A stretch of 64,000 bases of DNA. Origin: an uncultured Pirellulales bacterium. Lineage in GTDB: Bacteria; Planctomycetota; Planctomycetia; Pirellulales; Thermoguttaceae. How positions within the stretch are numbered: position 1 is the first letter of the stretch; every line of letters starts with the position of its first letter. Below the pieces are notes generated by a model. It had not been told where the DNA came from, searched no databases, and worked only from the letters and a program-made list of their open reading frames with translations. The stretch is taken from NCBI GenBank assembly GCA_938015445.1, contig CALLPE010000024.1, positions 62,001 to 126,000 of the forward strand, written 5' to 3'. Shown piece by piece: positions 26,193 to 33,282 of the stretch. The translations under genes were made by a program, and so were the position numbers.

Positions 26193-26198
26193 TATAAT
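26193..26198 (+). promoter_or_regulatory. TATAAT -10-like hexamer upstream of the epimerase gene
   Basis: A perfect TATAAT stands 117 bases upstream of the epimerase ATG. No good -35 lies 16-18 bases upstream (TTGGCA is only 12 away), so promoter function is tentative. It overlaps the start of the 23-bp repeat. Confidence 0.3.
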
Positions 26199-26243
26199 TT
26201 GCGGCGATTAAACCGCAAGATTTGCGGCGCTTAAACCGCAAGC
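26198..26243. repeat. Two-copy 23-bp tandem repeat with internal dyads
   Basis: Copies at 26198-26220 and 26221-26243 differ at two positions. Each contains TTGCGG and CCGCAA separated by eight bases (GATTAAA/GCTTAAA core), so each can form a small hairpin or act as a dyad binding site. It lies 71 bases upstream of the epimerase start. Confidence 0.6.
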
Positions 26244-26314
26244 TGCAACCTGATACCCAGTTTGTGCGTTTATGGCTTGGTGGTTGACGAACACGTACTT
26301 TTTATGGGACGGCG

Positions 26315-27307
26315 ATGCTCAATTGCCTGATAACCGGCGGGGCGGGATTCATCGGCAGCCACCTGGCCGAAGAACTCATCGCCGAAAGTCAGCGGGTGAC
26401 CGTGATCGACGACCTTTCGACCGGCTGCCGGGAGAACCTGGCAAGCGTGTGGAGCCATCCCCGCTTTCGTTTCGTCGAAGGCAGCGTTTTCGACCGCCAC
26501 CTAATCGCCGAGTTATTGGCCGAGGCCGACGAAGTTTACCACCTGGCGGCAGTGGTGGGCGTAGCGCGGGTGGCGCACAGTGCTATCCAAACCATCAAGA
26601 CTAATCTACACGGCACGCTTGTGCTACTGGAGGAGCTGGCTCGCACGGCGGCAGGCCGGCAAGTTCGCCTTTTGCTGCCCAGCAGCAGCGAAGTCTATGG
26701 CAACAACCCGAAACCGCTGTGGCACGAAGACGACTGCCTAATGTTCGGCCCTACCACCAGCCGGCGATGGTGTTACGGTTTGGCGAAGGCTGTGGACGAG
26801 ATGCTGGCACTGGCCTACTGGCGCGAAATGGGGCTTTCGGTGGTAGTGGTGCGGCTGTTTAACGTCAGCGGTCCCCGTCAGAGCGGCAAGCATGGCATGG
26901 TGCTGCCGAGACTGGTCGAGGCAGCACTGTCCGGCGGACCGCTGACGGTTCACGACGACGGCCAACAGGTGCGCTGTTTCGTACACGTGGCCGACGTGGT
27001 TCCGGCCATGATCGCCCTGATGCGGCATCCCGAGGCAGTGGGCTCGGTGTTCAACATCGGCAGCGACCAGCCGGTTACCATCCTCGAACTGGCGCGGGAG
27101 GTGGCGGCGCTAATCGATCCCGGCCTGCGGGTTGAGTTCCGCCAGTTCGCCGCTCAGTACGGTTCGAACTTCGAGGAGTGCACACGACGTGTTCCTGATC
27201 TTAGCCGGTTGCGCCAAACCATCGGCTTCGCCCCACGGCACACGCTCCAGGACATTATCCGCGACGTAATCGAGTGGACCAAGGCCCACGCTGCCCCCCA
27301 GCAGTAG
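26315..27307 (+). CDS. NAD-dependent sugar-nucleotide epimerase/dehydratase
   Basis: A 330-residue extended short-chain dehydrogenase/reductase. The Rossmann motif GGAGFIGSH is at residues 8-16. The catalytic serine region is LLPSSSEVYGN, and the Tyr-x3-Lys pair is in CYGLAK (Tyr near 154). The later RLFNVSGPRQ and FVHVADVVPAM segments are those of UDP-sugar epimerases/decarboxylases such as GalE and UDP-glucuronate decarboxylase. Substrate cannot be assigned by sight; UDP-glucose, GDP-mannose or UDP-xylose chemistry are all possible, probably for polysaccharide or cell-surface glycan precursors. No glycosyltransferases are adjacent. The ATG follows a modest GGGACGG site. Confidence 0.87.
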   Translation: MLNCLITGGAGFIGSHLAEELIAESQRVTVIDDLSTGCRENLASVWSHPRFRFVEGSVFDRHLIAELLAEADEVYHLAAVVGVARVAHSAIQTIKTNLHGTLVLLEELARTAAGRQVRLLLPSSSEVYGNNPKPLWHEDDCLMFGPTTSRRWCYGLAKAVDEMLALAYWREMGLSVVVVRLFNVSGPRQSGKHGMVLPRLVEAALSGGPLTVHDDGQQVRCFVHVADVVPAMIALMRHPEAVGSVFNIGSDQPVTILELAREVAALIDPGLRVEFRQFAAQYGSNFEECTRRVPDLSRLRQTIGFAPRHTLQDIIRDVIEWTKAHAAPQQ

Positions 27308-27360
27308 CCTGCCGCAACCTTTCCAGTCTACAAACCCCAACGGGTGCCATACCTTTGCAG

Positions 27361-27470
27361 CTTTCCACCCTGGCGGAAATTGATTACCATTGGCAGCACC
27401 ATGATTGCTGCGCTCGTCGGCCACCGGAATCACGCTTTCCAGCGTGGCGAAAATCGATTACCATTAGTAG
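27361..27470. repeat. Pair of ~36-bp direct repeats 74 bp apart
   Basis: Segments at 27361-27396 and 27435-27470 both run CTTTCCA, then TGGCG, AAAT, then GATTACCATT, with a handful of mismatches. The intervening 38 bases are unrelated. Confidence 0.55.
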
Positions 27471-27628
27471 GGCAAGCGGTTTGCACCACTGTGGGGCTGC
27501 AACTGTCCGGCGAGCGTGCCGCGGGGCCCACGGGGGCTTGGTGGTTGCAACTGCGTAATCAGCAGCCCTTGGCCACCCTGCTGTAACACTGCAAGCGTTT
27601 CGCGCCGCCGCGGTTTGATCGGCTCGAT

Positions 27629-27670
27629 CTTGAAGTGCGGCTATTCTAACTTGAAGTGCGGCTGTTCTAA
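27629..27670. repeat. Two-copy 21-bp tandem repeat before the HzsA-related gene
   Basis: Copies at 27629-27649 and 27650-27670 start CTTGAAGTGCGGCT and end TTCTAA, differing at one base. The array ends 20 bases before the ATG, directly next to the ribosome-binding site. Confidence 0.65.
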
Positions 27671-27690
27671 CCGCAAGAGGAGCACTGCCA

Positions 27691-30048
27691 ATGAGCCAAC
27701 CCGGTATCACTTGCTGGAAATCAAGGGCATGTTGCTTGTTGGCCATTGTGGTTTGGGCGGGCGTGTTGGCGGCAGCCGAGAGCGACGACCAGTCGGCCCA
27801 GTTCCGCGCGGCGGTCGAGGCCGATTGGGCCTTGCAAGAGGCGCGCCAAGGTCGCAAAGCCGGCTCGGCGGAGTCGATTCGCGTGGCCTTGCACCGCGCC
27901 GAGCGATTGTTGGCCGCTTTGGCCGATGTACCCGGCGTTGCCGATCTGAACCGGCAGGCCGAGGAGTTGGAGAAGCTTAAGCGCCAAGCAGCCGGGGCCG
28001 ACAAATTGGACAGCGCCGCACGAATGGAATTGTATCACCGCCTGCGTTGGTTCACTCGTCAATTGGCGCTGTCTAATCCGATGGTGACCGGCCAGCCGAT
28101 CATCTTCCTCAAACGGCAGCGGTTCATCTGCCAGATGTTGCACGAATATCTGGGCTACTACTACGGGCCGGATGCCCCGCTGATGGACGTGCCGCCCGGC
28201 GGGGGCGTTTTCATCCTGGAGCAGCCCGGCCGCTCCACAGCAGTTCGTGATCTGATCGGCGGGCGGCTCCCGCCGGGAAGTTTTACCACTCTGGCCCTTT
28301 CGTACGACGCCCGAACAGCGTACTTCGCCTACTGCCGGCGCGATGCCAAGAAGCCGGACTACTATCAGCCGATCCCAGGCCGGAGGTATTTTCATCTGTA
28401 CAGCATAAGTACCGACGGCCGGACACTGCGACAATTGACCGACGACCCCTACGACGACTTCGATCCCTGCCCACTGCCCGACGGCGGCCTGGCCTTCATG
28501 TCTGCCCGGCGCGGCGGCTTCGGCCGGTGCAACAACCCCTGGGAACCGCTGCCCACCTATACGCTGCACCGCATGGACGCCGATGGGGGCAACATCCGCG
28601 CTCTCTCGCTGCACGAGACCAACGAGTGGCATCCCCAGGTGCTCGGCGACGGGCGGATAGTTTACTGCCGCTGGGATTACGTGGACCGCTCGGCGGCGAA
28701 CTTTCACGGGCTGTGGGCCACAAATCCCGACGGAACCAATCCGGTCATACTGTTCGGCAATTACACGATGCAGATTAACGCCTGTTTTCAACCGCGGTCC
28801 ATCCCCGGATCGCGGAAGATCGCCTTCATCGCCGGCGCGCACCATGCGGCCGTGGGCGGCGCACTGGTGCTTGTGGACCCGTCGCGGGCGCATCTGGACC
28901 CGCGCAGCGGCGAAGACAGCTACAAGTCGATCGAGGTGCTGACGCCGTGGATCTGTTTTCCCGAAGGCGTCGGCTGGCCCGACTGCTACTTCCATAGCCC
29001 GTGGCCCCTGTCGGAGGATTTTTACCTGGTCTCGTACAGCAACGACCCGTTGCCGGGCATGTCGGCCAAGGCCCGACAGCAGACGCACACCGGCATCTAT
29101 TACTTCGATCGCTTCGGCAACCTGGAGCTGCTGTACCGCGAACAGGGCATCTCTTGCATGTATCCCATCCCGCTGCGACCGCGACCTAAACCGCCGGCAA
29201 TTCCCAGCACGCTGTATGCCGAGTTGGGCGACCAGGGCGAGTTCGTCGTGACCGATGTCCGGCGGAGTCTGTTTCCCCTTCCGCCAGAACGAAACATTAC
29301 CCACCTGCGCGTTTTTCAATTGCTCCCCAAGCCAAACCACATAGTCAATCAGCCTTGGATCGGTCATGCCAACGCCGAAAATGCCAGGATGCTGCTGGGC
29401 ACCGTCCCAGTGGAGGCCGACGGGTCGGCGTACTTCCGCGCCCCGGCGCGAAAACTGTTGTACTTTCAAGCCGTGGATGCCAGCGGTCGAGCCGTGCAAA
29501 GCATGCGCAGTGCCACTTACTTGCAGCCTGGTGAACGGCGCGGCTGCGTGGGTTGTCACGAGCCGACGAACACAGCGGCCGCACCCCGCGACTTGTTGGC
29601 CCTGCGCCGACCAGCGTCCGCCATCGAGCCAGGACCCGACGGCACTCGGCCGATGTCCTATCCCCGACTGGTTCAGCCCGTACTGGACCGTTACTGCATA
29701 AGCTGTCACGACGGCACACAGGGGCCGGGCAAAAGCAAGTTGGAGCTAACCGGCGTCATCGACTTGCCGTTTACCCGCTCCTACAAGAACCTCAAGCCAT
29801 ATTTGAATTGGTACGCTTGGGGACGAGGCCACCACATCACCCTGCCTGGGACGCTGGGCGCCGACACCAGCCGGCTGACCGCCATCCTGACGGATAAGAA
29901 CCACGCCCACGTGAAGCTCGACGATCAGTCGTTGCGCAAGCTCTATCTGTGGATGGACGCCAACGTGCCATTCTATGGCACTTACTGGCCAGAGGAGCAA
30001 GCCGCGCAACTCCAGGGTAAGGCAGTAGATCCGCCGGCGCTGCAATAG
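27691..30048 (+). CDS. HzsA-related PD40/c-type cytochrome protein
   Basis: A 785-residue exported protein. A signal peptide covers about residues 1-29 (CCLLAIVVWAGVLAAAES). The middle has TolB/PD40-like beta-propeller blades (STDGRTLRQLTDDPYDDFDP, MDADGGNIRALSLHETNEWH, LGDGRIVYCRWDYVD). Two heme c motifs follow: CVGCH near residues 618-622 and CISCH near 669-673. This domain order matches proteins annotated as related to the hydrazine synthase alpha subunit, found widely in non-anammox planctomycetes. The window has no HzsB/HzsC-like partner, so hydrazine synthesis is not implied; a periplasmic electron-transfer or oxidoreductase role is more likely. GAGGAG precedes the ATG by about nine bases. 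It converges on the VIT-VWA gene. Confidence 0.82.
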   Translation: MSQPGITCWKSRACCLLAIVVWAGVLAAAESDDQSAQFRAAVEADWALQEARQGRKAGSAESIRVALHRAERLLAALADVPGVADLNRQAEELEKLKRQAAGADKLDSAARMELYHRLRWFTRQLALSNPMVTGQPIIFLKRQRFICQMLHEYLGYYYGPDAPLMDVPPGGGVFILEQPGRSTAVRDLIGGRLPPGSFTTLALSYDARTAYFAYCRRDAKKPDYYQPIPGRRYFHLYSISTDGRTLRQLTDDPYDDFDPCPLPDGGLAFMSARRGGFGRCNNPWEPLPTYTLHRMDADGGNIRALSLHETNEWHPQVLGDGRIVYCRWDYVDRSAANFHGLWATNPDGTNPVILFGNYTMQINACFQPRSIPGSRKIAFIAGAHHAAVGGALVLVDPSRAHLDPRSGEDSYKSIEVLTPWICFPEGVGWPDCYFHSPWPLSEDFYLVSYSNDPLPGMSAKARQQTHTGIYYFDRFGNLELLYREQGISCMYPIPLRPRPKPPAIPSTLYAELGDQGEFVVTDVRRSLFPLPPERNITHLRVFQLLPKPNHIVNQPWIGHANAENARMLLGTVPVEADGSAYFRAPARKLLYFQAVDASGRAVQSMRSATYLQPGERRGCVGCHEPTNTAAAPRDLLALRRPASAIEPGPDGTRPMSYPRLVQPVLDRYCISCHDGTQGPGKSKLELTGVIDLPFTRSYKNLKPYLNWYAWGRGHHITLPGTLGADTSRLTAILTDKNHAHVKLDDQSLRKLYLWMDANVPFYGTYWPEEQAAQLQGKAVDPPALQ

Positions 30049-30160
30049 CGACAGCAGTTTCAACCGGTGGGTTTCCAATGCGGCAGATAGGGCCTTCGGT
30101 CCCAGTTGCGCTTGCTCGCGGTGGTGCCCAGTGCGGTGTTGACAGCGAAAGAGACTGCGC

Positions 30161-30197
30161 AAAAAAAGCAGGGGTCAAGGCTGTGCCTGACCCCTGA
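30161..30197 (-). terminator. Strong intrinsic terminator of the VIT-VWA gene
   Basis: CAGGGGTCA (30170-30178) pairs perfectly with TGACCCCTG (30189-30197), and three further inner pairs close a triloop after one bulged A. Read on the minus strand, the hairpin is followed by a run of seven T residues (complement of 30162-30168). This places it 62 bases past the VIT-VWA stop. The arm sequence also resembles REP-type palindromes. Confidence 0.8.
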
Positions 30198-30258
30198 CTT
30201 TCGATCAGCAATCACGCAGCTTGTGCAGCCTGTGCAACAAGGCCGCAACACACGCGGC

Positions 30259-32622
30259 TTACGGCTCGATCAGGTATGCCTGATCGCCTACGCTGATCAG
30301 CACCGGTTCGTCGAACACCAGGTATTGCGCCAGCGTTCGGCCGTGTTTGGCGGCAAGCGCGAAGTACTCGTCGCTGAATTGCTTGATGCGCTTGGCCTTG
30401 GCCTCTTGCTCGGGCGTCACTTGCGAATCCACCCATTGGTTGCCTTGGCGGAAGAAGGTGCGGTTGCCGATGTTCCGCAGGTTCACCTGAACCTTGGCGG
30501 CTTCGCGCTGTGCCTCCCGGGCGAAGGCGATGCCAGAGTCGGCCTCGGCGGCCGGGCCTGCCGAGAACGATTCTAGCGCGGCCCGTGGTGCGGCGAGCCC
30601 CCCACCGCCAGGCGCCGCTGCCGCCTGCTGCAAGGCACTCTTCATCGCCCGCTGGGCGAACCCGCCCTTGCCTTCGGCGATGTCCAGCGCCCGCAGCCGG
30701 TCGTCGGCTCGACGCACGTTGCCGGCCATATCGCGCAGGCTGGCGCCGTCGTCGGCCAGGAACGAGGTGTACGGCGTAAGTATGCCGTGCAGGGTGGCAA
30801 GTTGTACCAGTTCCTTCACCAGCTCTTCGTTTTTGCCCTTCAGATCAAGCTCGTCGAGTATCTCGCCCACGCGGCGAATCGCCCACAGTTTCTCGATGAA
30901 GGCGTTGGACTCATCGGCGCTCTTGGCCGTGAAGTCCGCCGTGAACTCGACCTTCTGATCCTTGTCGCCCACCCGGCCAGTGACGACTACTTTGGCCGTG
31001 CCGGGCTTCTTGTAGCGGCCTACCATGACCAACTGCTCGCCGGCGAACAGGTCGAAGCTGTCTTTGGGATACACGCGGCTGACGAGCTTGCCTTCTTCAG
31101 GCTTGGCGTCGAAGACGAACTCCACCTTCACGTCGGTCATCACAGGCGATTCGATGCGGTTAAACAGCTTGGCCACGCGCTCCTCCACGTCCTCGTTGGG
31201 ACGCACGTACTCGCTTTGCCCATAGTTTTCCCGCACCAGCCGATCCAGCAGCCGGCTGTTGACGTCGTAGCCCACGCCGAAGCTGAAGATCCTCGCCCGC
31301 ACTTTGTTACTCTGCCGGGCGTTTTCGATGATCTTCATTTCGTTGGTCTCACCGGCGGTGGGCAAACCGTCCGTCAGGAACAGCACGTAGGAGGGCCGGC
31401 TGCTGTCCTGCAACTGCCCCAGGGCGGTCTTCAACGCCCCGTCGATATTTGTGCTGCCGCCGGCGTAGATGCTTTCGATGAATCCCAGTGCGGCTTTGCG
31501 CGTTTCCTCATCGTAGCGTTGCAATTCGGGCTGGAAGGCTTCCACTGCGCTGTCGTAGGCGATGATGTTGAACAGATCGCCCTTGCGAAGCTTGTTGAGG
31601 ATGTCTTTAGCCGCGGCGCGAACCTGCTCGATCTTCTTGCCGCTCATGCTGCCGGATCGGTCGAGCACGAAGATCACCGTCTTGGGCGGTCTTTCGGCGT
31701 CGGGCGGTTTGACCTCTGGACTGGCCAAAAGCAGGAAGTAGCCTTCCTCTTCTTTGGCCTTTTCCGGCTTGTAGCTGAGCAGCCGCGTGCTCACCAAACC
31801 TTTGCCCACGTCGTATAGCAGCCGGAAATCGCTGGTGGGCACCTCGTTCTTCAGCGTAAAGCTGACCGTGGCTCGCTTCTCGTCGGTGCGTTTGATGTCG
31901 ATCGGATGGGTCGGGCTGTAGATGTTTTTGATCGGGTCCTGGCTATCGATCGTCACCCGAAACTCCACCTTCTCCACCGGCTCGGATGTGTACTTGGCCG
32001 TGCTGAGCGGGAACAGGAAGTCGGTCAAACCGTCCTGCTTGCGGCAAAGCTGCGAGTAACGCAAGCTCACCGTTCGCTTTGCCCCAGGCGGAATCGGAAA
32101 CACGCTGCTGCGGAACATCCCCGTGCCCATCCATTCCAGCAGTGCCGGGTCCTTACTTCGGCGGACGATCTCTTCATACACACGTCGGGCCTCTTTGGCG
32201 TCCATCAGCTTGGCCGGGTACTCTTTGCCGTCGACTAGCAGCGTCATCTGGTCGACAGCCCCGTCGTAGGGTAGCGGGAAAACAAACGAAGCCTCGATCT
32301 GCCGGCTGCCCTTGTTGTGGAAGGTTTGCGAAACCTGCACCTGGGCCACTTGCTCGACCAGCCGAGCTTGCACTTCGATCTGATCCACCTTGTAGGTCAC
32401 CGGCGGCGGAGGCGGCGGGGGGATCGGCCGCGGCAGAGGAGGAGGATAAGGCGGCCACGGCGGCGGATAGATAATCACTGGCCGCGGGAGCCGGACGTAG
32501 TCCGTCCCATCCGAGATCACAAGCAATCCTTGGCCGTATGCTGGGGCTGACATCGCCCCGAACACAACCATCGCCGCCACAAGCGCAAACAGCGCCACAG
32601 GGATAGCAACCGACCTGACCAT
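30259..32622 (-). CDS. VIT and VWA domain protein (inter-alpha-trypsin-inhibitor type)
   Basis: A 787-residue exported protein. A signal peptide (about 1-30) precedes a proline-rich stretch (PPPWPPYPPPLPRPIPPP, about 53-75). A VIT domain follows at about 75-200 (VQARLVEQVAQVQVSQTFHN, then EARRVYEEIVRRSKDPALLE). A VWA domain begins near 310 with an intact MIDAS, DRSGSMS, and later NIDGAL and FLTDGLPT. The C-terminal 250 residues are helical and acidic. In animals VIT-VWA proteins are secreted matrix binders; bacterial homologues are periplasmic or surface proteins of unknown role. The MIDAS suggests metal-dependent protein binding. ATG 32622 has GGGAG eight bases upstream. It is divergent from the glycoside-hydrolase-like gene. 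Confidence 0.88.
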   Translation of the reverse strand: MVRSVAIPVALFALVAAMVVFGAMSAPAYGQGLLVISDGTDYVRLPRPVIIYPPPWPPYPPPLPRPIPPPPPPPVTYKVDQIEVQARLVEQVAQVQVSQTFHNKGSRQIEASFVFPLPYDGAVDQMTLLVDGKEYPAKLMDAKEARRVYEEIVRRSKDPALLEWMGTGMFRSSVFPIPPGAKRTVSLRYSQLCRKQDGLTDFLFPLSTAKYTSEPVEKVEFRVTIDSQDPIKNIYSPTHPIDIKRTDEKRATVSFTLKNEVPTSDFRLLYDVGKGLVSTRLLSYKPEKAKEEEGYFLLLASPEVKPPDAERPPKTVIFVLDRSGSMSGKKIEQVRAAAKDILNKLRKGDLFNIIAYDSAVEAFQPELQRYDEETRKAALGFIESIYAGGSTNIDGALKTALGQLQDSSRPSYVLFLTDGLPTAGETNEMKIIENARQSNKVRARIFSFGVGYDVNSRLLDRLVRENYGQSEYVRPNEDVEERVAKLFNRIESPVMTDVKVEFVFDAKPEEGKLVSRVYPKDSFDLFAGEQLVMVGRYKKPGTAKVVVTGRVGDKDQKVEFTADFTAKSADESNAFIEKLWAIRRVGEILDELDLKGKNEELVKELVQLATLHGILTPYTSFLADDGASLRDMAGNVRRADDRLRALDIAEGKGGFAQRAMKSALQQAAAAPGGGGLAAPRAALESFSAGPAAEADSGIAFAREAQREAAKVQVNLRNIGNRTFFRQGNQWVDSQVTPEQEAKAKRIKQFSDEYFALAAKHGRTLAQYLVFDEPVLISVGDQAYLIEP

Positions 32623-33282
32623 GACCTGTCTCCCAATAAATGAACCGCGTTAACTGGGTTCGCCCCTTTTTGGCTGCTACTCGGACACCACGACACTGGG
32701 AACTGCTATTTTCCTTGAGCTGACACTTTATTTAGACGACACCGGCGGCGGATTGGTTCCCTCGTCACACTTCTTGAGCATTGTGCTTGGCATGGGCAAT
32801 TGTTGCCGAACTTTTTCCTCGGCACATTGCCTGGATTGCCCTGTTTTCCTGCTTTCTTGCCACCTTGCGGCGCGCCGTCCGGCCAACCGACACTTTTTGC
32901 CCCCATGCAGCATGTTCAGGCTCCGCAAGGGAGCAGAAGTAATCGTAAATTATTGCAATAGAATAATTTACTGCACAAACGGCCGCGGCGAAAAAAGCCT
33001 TCTCGGCAGACCAAATCGCCGGGACAGAATGACCTATAAGCGTCCCATCGTCGCGCGTCTGCATCTTGTTGCCTTGTGGCGCGTTTGCATCGGATTTAGA
33101 TATAGACGGTGTTGGCACCCGCCTGGTTTTCGTTTCGTTGCATTGTGGCGCGGAACTCCGGCCAAGTACAATTGCGGCATTAGTCGTGCCCGGCGGTGTA
33201 GCTGTGGCACCCAGCGCGCATATCGTTGGCGCTCGGGCCGACCCAAGCGAACAAACTTGCAAACCGTAGCGGAGCCCGCAAA
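32623..33282. other. Long divergent intergenic region with a palindrome
   Basis: About 660 bases between the divergent VIT-VWA and glycoside-hydrolase-like genes. No gene is supported. It contains the AT-rich palindrome 32945-32971 and a 16-base direct repeat with one mismatch (GTTGC-C/A-TTGTGGCGCG) at 33068-33083 and 33137-33152. Confidence 0.5.
32945..32971. promoter_or_regulatory. Perfect 10-bp inverted repeat, candidate operator
   Basis: GTAAATTATT and AATAATTTAC flank a 7-base spacer. The element is AT-rich in a GC-rich genome and sits in the shared upstream region of two divergent genes. A regulator dimer site is the simplest reading; there is no U-tract, so a terminator is less likely. 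Confidence 0.5.

Larger units (their letters stand above)
27308..27690. other. Intergenic region between the epimerase and HzsA-related genes
   Basis: About 380 bases without a gene, dominated by repeats: a dispersed direct repeat (27361-27470) and a two-copy 21-bp tandem repeat (27629-27670) close to the next start codon. Confidence 0.5.

Noticed and set aside
26175..26198. Full sigma-70 promoter TTGGCA / TATAAT upstream of the epimerase gene
   Set aside because: The spacer is 12 bases; only the -10-like hexamer was kept, at low confidence.
27721..29709. 662-codon minus-strand frame over the HzsA-related gene
   Set aside because: Shadow frame; the plus strand carries a signal peptide, PD40 blades and two CxxCH motifs.
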